Under the pieces are notes generated by a model. The model was not told where the DNA came from and searched no databases. It saw only the letters and a list, made by a program, of their open reading frames with translations. The translations under genes were made by a program, and so were the position numbers. A DNA stretch of 12,563 nt from JAYVIQ01 sp043770215 (GTDB lineage: Bacteria > Bacteroidota > Bacteroidia > Cytophagales > JAAEPT01), in NCBI GenBank assembly GCA_043770215.1, contig JAYVIQ010000165.1:1-12563 (forward strand). The letters are read 5' to 3'. Below, in pieces: positions 7,132 through 12,563 of the stretch (the stretch's first letter is position 1; every line of letters begins with the position of its first letter).

Positions 7132-8043
7132 ATGAATTTTCCAAATCATCTACAAAAAGGCGACTCAATTGCAATAATTGCTTGTGCAAGAAAAATTTCT
7201 TTGGAGGAGTTAAATCCAACAGTATTAGAACTAAAGTCATGGGGGCTTAATGTGGTTTTTTCTCCTAATTTGTTTGAAGTAGAAAATCAATTTGCTGGCA
7301 CTGATAAATCTAGAGCAGAAGACTTGCAGTGGGCCATAAATGAGCCAAATCTAAAAGCTGTAATTGTAGCTAGGGGCGGTTACGGAACGTCTAGAATTAT
7401 AGATAGTGTAGATTTTTCTATGCTTGAAAAGTACCCGAAGTGGTTCATAGGATTTTCTGATATCACCGTGTTACTTTCACATTTGTTTCTTAACAATTTT
7501 GCATCTATTCATGGGCCAGTTGCATTGCTTTTGGCTAAAGAAGGTCAGGAAGAAAATGCAAGATTACTAAAATCTCTTTTGTTAAAAGGTAAATACCCTA
7601 CAATTACTAGTGAACCACATAAATTAAACAAATTTGGGATAGCTAGTGGACAAATTATAGGTGGGAATTTATCCATTTTACATTCAATCATAGCTACTGA
7701 TTCAGACCTAGATTATAATGACAAAATATTGTTTATAGAAGATTTAGATGAATATTTTTATCATATAGATCGTATTATGGTACACTTAGAAAGAACAGGT
7801 AAATTCAAAAAACTTGCGGGGCTAATTGTTGGGCATATGAGCGATATGAAAGATAATACTATCCCTTTTGGCTATGACGCTTATGAAATTATACATCAGC
7901 ATACTTCTAATTATTTTTTTCCTATATCTTTTGGTATGCCAGTAGGTCATCAAAACACCAATTTTCCTATTGTTGTTGGGGCACAGTATAGTATGAAAGT
8001 AGATGCAAAAGGAGGGGTTTTGGAGCATAGCTTAGAAGCCTAA
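7132..8043 (+). CDS. ldcA: LD-carboxypeptidase (peptidase family S66)
   Basis: Family S66 enzymes cut the bond between the diamino acid and D-alanine in murein tetrapeptides during cytoplasmic cell-wall recycling. The 303-residue length is typical. The Ser-Glu-His triad can be placed: Ser109 in IGFSDIT, Glu203 in LFIEDLDEYFYHIDR, and His273 in MPVGHQNTNFPI. Other conserved marks are VARGGYGTSRII (80-91), IHGPV, and IIGGNLSIL. There is no signal peptide, as expected for the recycling enzyme. Some S66 members (MccF-like) hydrolyse microcin or nucleotide conjugates instead, but the neighbourhood gives no sign of that. The ATG lies three to four bases after a TATTTTTA stretch (7121-7128) that resembles a -7 promoter box, so the mRNA could be nearly leaderless; no matching -33 box is evident. 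The gene could also be read through from the upstream oxidoreductase gene. Confidence 0.93.
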   Translation: MNFPNHLQKGDSIAIIACARKISLEELNPTVLELKSWGLNVVFSPNLFEVENQFAGTDKSRAEDLQWAINEPNLKAVIVARGGYGTSRIIDSVDFSMLEKYPKWFIGFSDITVLLSHLFLNNFASIHGPVALLLAKEGQEENARLLKSLLLKGKYPTITSEPHKLNKFGIASGQIIGGNLSILHSIIATDSDLDYNDKILFIEDLDEYFYHIDRIMVHLERTGKFKKLAGLIVGHMSDMKDNTIPFGYDAYEIIHQHTSNYFFPISFGMPVGHQNTNFPIVVGAQYSMKVDAKGGVLEHSLEA

Positions 8044-8202
8044 TTGGGTAAGGAAAACGTAAAAGAAAGTTACTTTTGTGCCGTTTAAATCTTACATAAG
8101 TTAGTAAGTACCCTATTAAATACTTTTAATTTTAATAAAGTGTATTTTGTAAGCTCCTGTCTGTTATGATACTTTAGAAAATACGCTAATTGTATTTATT
8201 CT

Positions 8203-8360
8203 TTGTGAATATCCTAATTGTACCAGTGCCTATTATTTTTTTACCAAAAGAATAGAAGCGTAACTCTTTTTTGCTGTTAAAGAAAAAAAAGAGGGCAAAG
8301 AAGGGTTTAGTCCAAAATTACTAATTAATTCTAGTACTGGTACAATTACGGGTATTCATA
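8203..8360. repeat. 158-bp MITE-like element with terminal inverted repeats
   Basis: The left end (8203-8227) begins TTGTGAATATCC and ends TTGTACCAGT. The right end (8335-8360) is its inverse, reading TACTGGTACAATTAC and then GGGTATTCATA. The two ends match at about 20 of 25 positions. The middle carries an imperfect hairpin, CTCTTTTTT (8264-8272) with AAAAAAGAG (8285-8293). The left half is homologous to bases 25-97 in inverse orientation, and the end sequence recurs at 9191-9217, so this is a dispersed family. No protein is encoded. I could not identify a convincing target-site duplication. A non-autonomous transposable element is the simplest reading; a repeated transcription or RNA structure element is the alternative. 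Confidence 0.65.
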
Positions 8361-8454
8361 TTATTTTCTAAGTAAACGTTCATTTTTTTAAGAATAATGG
8401 CTTTTTATTCTATTTGTTACTATTTTCCTGCACCAGAAATAGTCTGTTATATTA

Positions 8455-8476
8455 AATGCCTTCATTATTAGGCATT
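8455..8476. promoter_or_regulatory. Perfect 7-bp inverted repeat upstream of the 157-residue gene
   Basis: AATGCCT (8455-8461) and AGGCATT (8470-8476) are separated by eight bases, about 70 bases before the next start codon. This could be an operator-like site or a small RNA hairpin. No T-tract follows, so a terminator is unlikely. Confidence 0.25.
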
Positions 8477-8545
8477 GCTATATTACTTAGGTAAATTTAG
8501 ATCTGATTTAACAAAAAGTAAAATCATTAATTAATTTAGAAGTAT

Positions 8546-9019
8546 ATGTTAGATAAATTGGTTCCATTAATAGGCAAAAGTATAGAGACAGAAGAAATTA
8601 AAGAAATTTTTAAAAGCTGGAATGCTCAATACCCAAAACGTTTGTTTTGCACAGATCTAGAACCAAATGTAAAAGCCAAAGTAGAAAAGGATTGTATAAG
8701 ATTGTATTTTGGAAAAGGACAAAAGACTACGTTTTTAAATCCTATTCCAACCTCTTGGGAGGGTGGCTTTGTAGCCATTTTAACCCATATAGAGTTTACT
8801 AAAAAAAGCAGAGGCGGCATACCTTTTGATATCACTTTTCAAATGACACCTGCTGAATTGACTCATTTATTGGGTGATTCTGTTGAGATAGAAACAGATG
8901 ACAAAGCAAAAAAACAATTCTGGAGTAGAAAAGTAGGAGATAAACATGAATTGTTAGTAGAAGATATTTCTAGTGCTTCTAATGAAACAAATAGAACAAT
9001 ACTCCTACGTTTGTTGTAG
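8546..9019 (+). CDS. Conserved-looking hypothetical protein, 157 residues
   Basis: I do not recognise the family with confidence. The protein is soluble, has no signal peptide or membrane segment, and has balanced charge. It opens with LDKLVPLIGKSIETEEIKEIF, then alternates short strands (KDCIRLYFGKGQKTTF, PIPTSWEGGFVAILTHIEF) before GGIPFDITFQMTPAELTHLLGD, and ends in a strand-rich tail. The plan 'short helix, then beta meander, then PF-ITF-MTPAEL--LLG' resembles small Bacteroidota and proteobacterial proteins often seen near polymorphic toxins or standing alone; this is an impression, not a match. Codon use looks like that of neighbouring genes and the frame is unbroken, so it is probably functional. 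It stands alone inside a repeat-rich region, with 502 bases before it and 479 after. An immunity-type role is possible, but no toxin gene is nearby. Confidence 0.75.
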   Translation: MLDKLVPLIGKSIETEEIKEIFKSWNAQYPKRLFCTDLEPNVKAKVEKDCIRLYFGKGQKTTFLNPIPTSWEGGFVAILTHIEFTKKSRGGIPFDITFQMTPAELTHLLGDSVEIETDDKAKKQFWSRKVGDKHELLVEDISSASNETNRTILLRLL

Positions 9020-9190
9020 CTATTGATTTTATTTTTATACATTCTTTATAACACTCTTTTGTTTTTTTATATGTCCAAAACATGGGTTTATTCTACAATG
9101 TATATACCCAATAAAAAGGTTAAAAATCAAATAAGAATAGGATAAAAAAAACTAAAAATTTGTACCGCTAGTTTATTTTATATTAGTGTA

Positions 9191-9217
9191 TTGTGAATAT
9201 CTGTAATTGTACCAGTA
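9191..9217 (+). repeat. Third occurrence of the dispersed repeat end sequence
   Basis: This 27-base stretch begins TTGTGAATATC and ends TAATTGTACCAGTA, matching the ends at 71-97, 8203-8227 and 8335-8360. What follows it differs from the other copies: after nine bases comes a separate hairpin at 9226. Either the end motif is shared by different elements or this copy is a solo end. Confidence 0.65.
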
Positions 9218-9225
9218 GAGGAATT

Positions 9226-9266
9226 GGAATAGCTACAAAAATCGTCACGTTTTTTGTAGCTATTCC
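9226..9266. repeat. Perfect 16-bp stem hairpin, left of the secreted-protein gene
   Basis: GGAATAGCTACAAAAA (9226-9241) and TTTTTGTAGCTATTCC (9251-9266) are perfect inverted copies around a nine-base loop, TCGTCACGT. Its reverse complement matches 9968-9997 at 28 of 30 positions, so a related hairpin lies in opposite orientation on the far side of the 9499-9963 gene. It could act as a terminator for the upstream 157-residue gene, though it is about 200 bases downstream of that stop. Confidence 0.75.
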
Positions 9267-9316
9267 ACCTGACATTTTTTTATTCTAATATACGTGTTTT
9301 TGATATATTATTTACG

Positions 9317-9384
9317 GGCGTTGCAAACGCCTTTCTCATGCATCCTCGTTGCCGCTAGCGCTCAAACGAGGACGAGTGGGGGGG
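9317..9384. repeat. G+C-rich REP-like palindrome cluster
   Basis: Two palindromes sit side by side: GGCGTT-GCA-AACGCC (9317-9331) and CCTCGTT (9344-9350) with AACGAGG (9365-9371), the latter looping around the octamer palindrome CGCTAGCG. A run of seven Gs (9378-9384) follows. By eye the patch is over 60% G+C in a region near 30%. Such patches recall REP-type repeats in other bacteria, which can depend on a RAYT transposase. No such gene is in the window. Confidence 0.55.
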
Positions 9385-9448
9385 CCATATTTAGATTTCT
9401 TGTTCTGTATGAAACCTGTAACAAACCTAGATTTTTATAGTCTTTAAA

Positions 9449-9479
9449 TTTGATAAAAATATATTTATACTTATTTTAC
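9449..9479 (+). promoter_or_regulatory. Candidate promoter for the small secreted-protein gene
   Basis: TTTG (9449-9452) is followed after 19 bases by TATTTTAC (9472-9479). This fits the spacing of Bacteroidota promoters and partly fits the TAnnTTTG box (the last two bases differ). It would leave a leader of roughly 15 bases before the ATG at 9499. Confidence 0.35.
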
Positions 9480-9498
9480 AAATTAAAATAAATTAAAC

Positions 9499-9963
9499 AT
9501 GAAAAAAATCCTCTTTGCCATAGCAGCACTTTCTTTAATGTCTGCTACTTTACTAGATACCAAAACTGTTTTGTGTAAATCTTGGAAAATAAACTCGGTA
9601 AATATAATTGCTGATGGAATAACCAAAGCTAAGGCAGATATGGCCAAACCTGGTATATCTGTTGCTGACAAAACCAATTTAAAACAGCAAATAGATTATC
9701 TTACAACTATGCATACTGAAATGCAAAAATCAATTTTCACATTCAAATCTGACGGTACCTATTCTGTGGTTGGATTTCAACCAGAAACTGGAAAATGGTC
9801 CTTGAGTAAAGATGGAAAAACAATCTACTCAACTAAAAACAAGTCTACTGTTCCTGATACTATTGATATAATAAAATTAACAGATCTTGAGTTTAAAATG
9901 TCGCAAAGGACTCCTGATGGACCTATGATTATTGCACTTTCTGCTTCACCCATTAAAAAATAA
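9499..9963 (+). CDS. Small secreted protein, lipocalin-like
   Basis: The 154-residue product begins with a signal peptide (MKKILFAIAALSLMSA, probably cut near residue 16), so it is exported to the periplasm or beyond. The mature part has the layout of the small lipocalin-like proteins common in Bacteroidota: an early Trp in CKSWKINSV (W29), a Lys-rich helical insert at about 41-78, then FTFKSDGTYSV (80-90), GKWSLSKDGKTIY (98-110), and IDIIKLTDLEFKM (strands). The FKSDGTY and GKWxLSxDGKTI stretches are the recognisable part; I rate the family assignment as likely, not certain. No ligand can be inferred. Cys26 is the only cysteine and is not in a lipobox. The gene stands alone, with a candidate promoter just upstream, and is bracketed by inverted related hairpins at 9226-9266 and 9968-10012. 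Confidence 0.85.
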   Translation: MKKILFAIAALSLMSATLLDTKTVLCKSWKINSVNIIADGITKAKADMAKPGISVADKTNLKQQIDYLTTMHTEMQKSIFTFKSDGTYSVVGFQPETGKWSLSKDGKTIYSTKNKSTVPDTIDIIKLTDLEFKMSQRTPDGPMIIALSASPIKK

Positions 9964-9967
9964 TATT

Positions 9968-10012
9968 GGAATAGCTAAAAAAAACATGACGATTTTTATG
10001 AGGTCGCTATTT
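9968..10012. repeat. Degenerate inverted copy of the 9226-9266 hairpin
   Basis: Bases 9968-9997 match the reverse complement of the hairpin at 9226-9266 at 28 of 30 positions, including the loop (CATGACG here against CGTGACG there). The 3' arm is damaged: ATGAGGTC has replaced part of it, leaving GAATAGC/GCTATT and AAAAA/TTTTT as residual pairing. It begins five bases after the stop of the secreted-protein gene, so it could serve as that gene's terminator. Confidence 0.65.
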
Positions 10013-10072
10013 AACATTTACTTTTCTAATTTCACTTCTGTTTGTCTTGTATTTTGTGCCATTTAATTACCC

Positions 10073-10160
10073 TTGTACCGAAAAGTTATTTCCGACATTT
10101 TTTCTTGCTTACAGAGGAGCCGAAAAAAGTGGAATAACTTTTCTATGTGCTTGGGTACCT
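10073..10160. repeat. Long imperfect inverted repeat (potential cruciform)
   Basis: The left arm (10080-10104, starting GAAAAGTTATTTCC) pairs with the right arm (10122-10143, ending GGAATAACTTTTC) over 22 base pairs with three single-base bulges, around a 17-base loop. Outside this, GTACC (10075-10079) can pair with GGTAC (10154-10158). The left side contains TTGTACC, a heptamer also present in the dispersed repeat ends. It may be another member, or a relic, of the same class of elements. Confidence 0.6.
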
Positions 10161-10405
10161 TTGAAAGTAAGGTAGACACTACATTTTGACTGAATGGTGT
10201 TTTAAATCCCTCTAAATTTAGCTGAGTTTAACTCATATACCCCAACTTAGATGCATGTGTTTTTGAGGCTCTTGCCATATTTCCTTGCACTTATTACAAT
10301 AAAAAGGTAGATATTTATCTAATATAAAACAAGTTACGGGTTTTTCAGTAGGCTCTACTTAGTTGTTTAAGTTTTTGTATCGCTAAATATTTTTTTTATA
10401 CAATT

Positions 10406-10588
10406 CTAATCCTTTTTATCAGTACTTTCTTCTTTGGTGGTTAGTTTTCTATCCTCAAGTTTTGCATTCAAAAACTGATTTATTTTATCTATATCCATAC
10501 TAGAACTAAGCTCACCAAAAGAATTTATAGTCATATTCAGTCCTTTAAGGTCTTCATGTACTTTTGGTTTGTCTTTTTTCTTTGCCAT
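10406..10588 (-). CDS. Small hydrophilic protein, 60 residues, behind gltX
   Basis: The protein starts MAKKKDKPKVHEDLKGL, continues with NMTINSFGELSSSMDIDKINQFLN, and ends in a charged tail (DRKLTTKEESTDKKD). It has no signal peptide or membrane segment. Very similar short proteins, with a Lys-rich start, a G-----INSFGE core, and a MDIDK-N-FL helix, are familiar from other Bacteroidota. I regard the family as conserved and uncharacterised. The start codon lies nine bases behind the gltX stop on the same strand, so it is almost certainly co-transcribed with gltX. A role in translation or as an RNA-binding basic peptide is a guess from position and charge only. Confidence 0.82.
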   Translation of the reverse strand: MAKKKDKPKVHEDLKGLNMTINSFGELSSSMDIDKINQFLNAKLEDRKLTTKEESTDKKD

Positions 10589-10597
10589 AATGTATAT

Positions 10598-12121
10598 TTA
10601 TACAATTAAAAGAACAGCCTTATTTAATCTATTTACAACTTCTTCTTTGCCTAAAAAATCTAAAATATCTACCAATTCTGGCCCGTTTCCATCACCTGTA
10701 ATAGCCATTCTTAGTGGTTGCATTACTTTGCCCAAATTCATACCTTTAGATTCTGCTATTTGTTGCAAAAGCTCCTTAACTACCTCACCACTAAAATCTG
10801 TTTCAGAAATTTTAATTGCCAATTCCTCCATCACTTCAGCTATCTCTGGATTCCATTTTTTCTTTACAACTTGCTCATCATATATGGTAGGAGATTGAAA
10901 TAAAAAAAGTGCTTTTTCCAAAAATTGAGTGGGGAAAGTAATACGTTCTTTAAACAAACCTGCTACTTTAATTGCCTGATTTTCTGAACAATCAATTTTT
11001 GCTTCTTTTGTTTGAATCAATATTTCTTTAGACAACTCTTCGTTGGTTTTAGACTTAATGTACTGTTGATTAAACCAATTAAGTTTATCAATATCAAATT
11101 TAGTCCCTGCTTTATTTATTCTTTCTATAGAAAATGCTTCTACTAATTCATCTAGCTGAAAAAGCTCTTGTTCTGTGCCAGGGTTCCAGCCTAAAAAGGC
11201 TAAAAAATTCAATAGCGCATCTGGTAAATAGCCTTTTTCTTTAAATCCATTAGAGAAATCATTTGTAGATGGTTCTGTCCAATCTATAGGAAAAATAGGG
11301 AACCCTAATTGATCTGCTGATCTTTTGCTTAATTTTCCGTTGCCGTCTGGTTTTAAAATTAGAGGCAAATGTGCAAACTGTGGCATAGTACTTTCCCAAC
11401 CCAAAAATTTATATAATAAGACGTGGCATGGGGCAGAAGGTAACCACTCCTCTCCTCTTATTACATGAGTTATTTTCATAAGATGATCATCTACTACATT
11501 TGCCAAATGATAGGTTGGCATACCGTCTGATTTCATCAAAATCTTATCATCTATATCAGAGCTCAATACTTTTACCCAACCGCGTATCATATCATTTAAG
11601 CGCACCTCCTCTTTTTTAGGGACTTTTAAACGGATTACATAGGGTTCACCAGAAGCTAACTTTGCATCCACTACTTCTTTAGACAATGAAAGACTATTTT
11701 TCATTGTCAATCTAGTAATTACACTATATTGCGGGTTCACAACCCTAGCTTCTGTCAATCTTTCACGCATTTCTTCCAACTCTTTTGGAGTATCAAAAGC
11801 ATAATATGCAAAACCACTGTCTATAAGTTGTTGTGCATACTGTTTATACATTGGTTTGCGTTCACTTTGTCGGTAGGGTGCAGATTCGCCTCCATCCCAA
11901 GGACTTTCTACTGGATTTATTCCTAACCAATGCAAAGATTTTCTAATATATTCTTCGGCACCAGGCACAAAACGAGTTTGATCTGTATCTTCTATTCTTA
12001 ACAAAAAATCTCCACCATGTTTTTTTGCAAAAAGATAATTGTACAATGCAGTACGCACACCACCAATGTGCAAAGCACCTGTTGGACTTGGTGCAAATCT
12101 CACCCTTACTTTGTTATTCAT
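10598..12121 (-). CDS. gltX: Glutamyl-tRNA synthetase
   Basis: The enzyme charges tRNA-Glu with glutamate in the cytoplasm. The 507-residue length fits bacterial GluRS. Class I signatures are clear: the HIGH motif as PSPTGALHIGG (11-21) and the KMSKS motif as KLSKR (263-267). Other typical stretches are LLRIEDTD (40-47), PYRQSER (82-88), IRGEEWLPSAP (221-231), and FLGWNPG in the anticodon-binding half. No cysteine zinc site is seen. The PSPTG(A/M)LHIGG and GGESAPYRQSER forms are GluRS-type, not GlnRS. Whether it also charges tRNA-Gln depends on GatCAB, which is not in the window. The ATG at 12119-12121 gives a normal N-terminus. It is the first gene of a two-gene unit with the 60-residue protein. 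Confidence 0.98.
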   Translation of the reverse strand: MNNKVRVRFAPSPTGALHIGGVRTALYNYLFAKKHGGDFLLRIEDTDQTRFVPGAEEYIRKSLHWLGINPVESPWDGGESAPYRQSERKPMYKQYAQQLIDSGFAYYAFDTPKELEEMRERLTEARVVNPQYSVITRLTMKNSLSLSKEVVDAKLASGEPYVIRLKVPKKEEVRLNDMIRGWVKVLSSDIDDKILMKSDGMPTYHLANVVDDHLMKITHVIRGEEWLPSAPCHVLLYKFLGWESTMPQFAHLPLILKPDGNGKLSKRSADQLGFPIFPIDWTEPSTNDFSNGFKEKGYLPDALLNFLAFLGWNPGTEQELFQLDELVEAFSIERINKAGTKFDIDKLNWFNQQYIKSKTNEELSKEILIQTKEAKIDCSENQAIKVAGLFKERITFPTQFLEKALFLFQSPTIYDEQVVKKKWNPEIAEVMEELAIKISETDFSGEVVKELLQQIAESKGMNLGKVMQPLRMAITGDGNGPELVDILDFLGKEEVVNRLNKAVLLIV

Positions 12122-12125
12122 TTTG

Positions 12126-12157
12126 CAAATTTACAGAAGTTTAATGGTTTTAATAAA
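12126..12157 (-). promoter_or_regulatory. Candidate gltX promoter, giving a nearly leaderless mRNA
   Basis: On the minus strand, TAAATTTG (12133-12126) is an exact match to the Bacteroidota -7 consensus TAnnTTTG. TTTA (12157-12154) lies 20 bases upstream, close to the -33 TTTG box. The -7 box ends only four bases before the gltX ATG, so transcription would start at or next to the start codon. Confidence 0.55.
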
Positions 12158-12218
12158 GAAGGTTTCAATAATAATTTTTAGACTATTTATAGGCAAAAGA
12201 AAAACCTGTAAAAGCAAC

Positions 12219-12247
12219 AAAGGCTGTGCTTTGGTAGCACAGCCTTT
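12219..12247 (-). terminator. Perfect 12-bp hairpin terminator behind the OmpA-domain gene
   Basis: AAAGGCTGTGCT (12219-12230) and AGCACAGCCTTT (12236-12247) are exact inverted copies around a five-base loop, TTGGT. The hairpin begins 22 bases after the stop of the OmpA-domain gene and lies upstream of the gltX promoter, which is where a terminator belongs. The T-tract on the minus strand is broken (TTTGTTGCTTTT). The symmetrical A/T flanks mean it could work in both directions. Confidence 0.8.
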
Positions 12248-12269
12248 TAAAAAACAAATGAATATTTGT

Positions 12270-12563
12270 CTAATCTTCAAAAGGATCTATTACGGTTCCG
12301 TTTGGTTGAATCTCTATCTGATTTATTGGTTTTTCTTCTATTATTTCTTTTTTTATGGGCTCCACAGTAGATTTACCAAACTTTTTCTCTATGATTTGCT
12401 TCTCCAGTTCTATTAGGTTAGTGTCTATAATTTCTTCCACTGCACCGTTATCTATAACATCTATATTTTCTAAATCTACTGGCTTTTCTATAAAGCCTAC
12501 AATTTTAAATTCAGTACGCCTATTTAATTGGTGCCCTAACTCAGACAACACTTTATTTTGTTT
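12270..12563 (-). CDS. C-terminal end of an OmpA/MotB-domain protein (partial at window edge)
   Basis: Only the last 97 or so codons are present, and the frame runs off the right edge with no true start. The visible N-terminal part, KVLSELGHQLNRRTEFKIVG, is the diagnostic end of the OmpA peptidoglycan-binding domain (pattern ELG..LNRRTEF). The protein therefore very probably tethers the outer membrane or an envelope complex to the cell wall. After the domain comes an acidic, lysine-containing tail of about 75 residues (ENIDVIDNGAVEEIID, KPIKKEIIEEKP-like segments, ending TVIDPFED) with no recognised fold. In Bacteroidota such tails occur on long WD40/PD40-OmpA proteins, but the N-terminal part is not visible, so the architecture is open. 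A strong hairpin terminator follows. Confidence 0.85.
   Translation of the reverse strand, partial: KQNKVLSELGHQLNRRTEFKIVGFIEKPVDLENIDVIDNGAVEEIIDTNLIELEKQIIEKKFGKSTVEPIKKEIIEEKPINQIEIQPNGTVIDPFED

Larger units (their letters stand above)
8044..8545. other. Gene-free stretch of 502 bases holding a MITE-like repeat and small hairpins
   Basis: No open frame here looks real. The main object is the repeat at 8203-8360. Just left of it, AATACGCTAATTGTA (8180-8194) resembles the inner part of the repeat end and may be a degenerate half copy. To its right are two perfect small inverted repeats: AGAATAA/TTATTCT (8391-8411) and AATGCCT/AGGCATT (8455-8476). No convincing terminator follows the LD-carboxypeptidase gene. 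Confidence 0.6.
9020..9498. other. Gene-free stretch of 479 bases packed with repeats
   Basis: Apart from the separately listed repeats (9191-9217, 9226-9266, 9317-9384) and a candidate promoter (9449-9479), it is low-complexity AT-rich sequence. TTGTACC occurs at 9160-9166 and again inside the repeat at 9207-9213. I see no RNA gene and no clear terminator behind the gene ending at 9019. Confidence 0.6.
9964..10405. other. Gene-free stretch of 442 bases with two large inverted repeats
   Basis: It lies between two convergent genes (secreted protein on the plus strand, 60-residue protein on the minus strand). It holds the hairpin at 9968-10012 and the long inverted repeat at 10073-10160. Smaller items are the palindrome TGAGTTTAACTCA (10223-10235) and a weak stem TTGTAT/ATACAA (10375-10403) next to the end of the minus-strand gene. 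I see no coding frame or RNA gene of known type. Confidence 0.55.

Noticed and set aside
71..9217. Repeated 27-base motif as a CRISPR repeat
   Set aside because: Copies are in both orientations, far apart, unevenly spaced and imperfect, and no cas gene is present.
2880..10400. A defence or toxin-antitoxin system
   Set aside because: None of the genes carries nuclease, helicase, reverse transcriptase, toxin or antitoxin signatures that I can see. The orphan 157-residue protein alone is not enough.

Overview
The window is AT-rich DNA, by eye about one third G+C, and almost certainly comes from a member of the Bacteroidota. Three things point there: start sites without clear Shine-Dalgarno sequences but with Bacteroidota-type promoter boxes (TAnnTTTG, best seen before gltX and panD); a lipoprotein and a barrel protein sharing a C-terminal domain with a WD...EDGD motif; and a panD-flippase-like gene pair plus a 60-residue protein tucked behind gltX. 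The genus cannot be fixed from the sequence alone.

Layout. Bases 1-97 are the end of a short dispersed repeat. Bases 188-2190 (minus) hold a two-gene unit encoding a signal-peptide-bearing probable outer-membrane barrel protein and a lipoprotein, joined by an ATGA overlap. Bases 2339-4205 (minus) form a tight operon: panD (beta-alanine synthesis), a multi-pass flippase-like membrane protein, and a stand-alone heptose-phosphate nucleotidyltransferase domain. An aldo/keto reductase (4544-5515, minus) is divergent from an FAD/NAD-dependent oxidoreductase (5682-7016, plus), which is followed by a cytoplasmic LD-carboxypeptidase of the peptidoglycan recycling type (7132-8043).

Bases 8044-10405 are different: gene-poor and repeat-rich, with only two small plus-strand genes, an unidentified 157-residue protein and a small secreted protein resembling lipocalin-like proteins. 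This stretch holds a 158-bp repeat with terminal inverted repeats, a third occurrence of the same end sequence, two related hairpins in inverted orientation around the secreted-protein gene, a G+C-rich REP-like palindrome cluster and a long imperfect inverted repeat. The terminal repeat also occurs at the window's left edge, so it is a dispersed family.

Bases 10406-12121 (minus) carry gltX followed by the 60-residue protein. A perfect 12-bp hairpin terminator then separates them from the C-terminal end of an OmpA-domain protein that runs off the right edge.

I found no CRISPR array, tRNA, rRNA, transposase or recognisable defence system. The most unusual material is the repeat family, the inverted hairpins around the secreted-protein gene, and the shared C-terminal domain of the barrel/lipoprotein pair.
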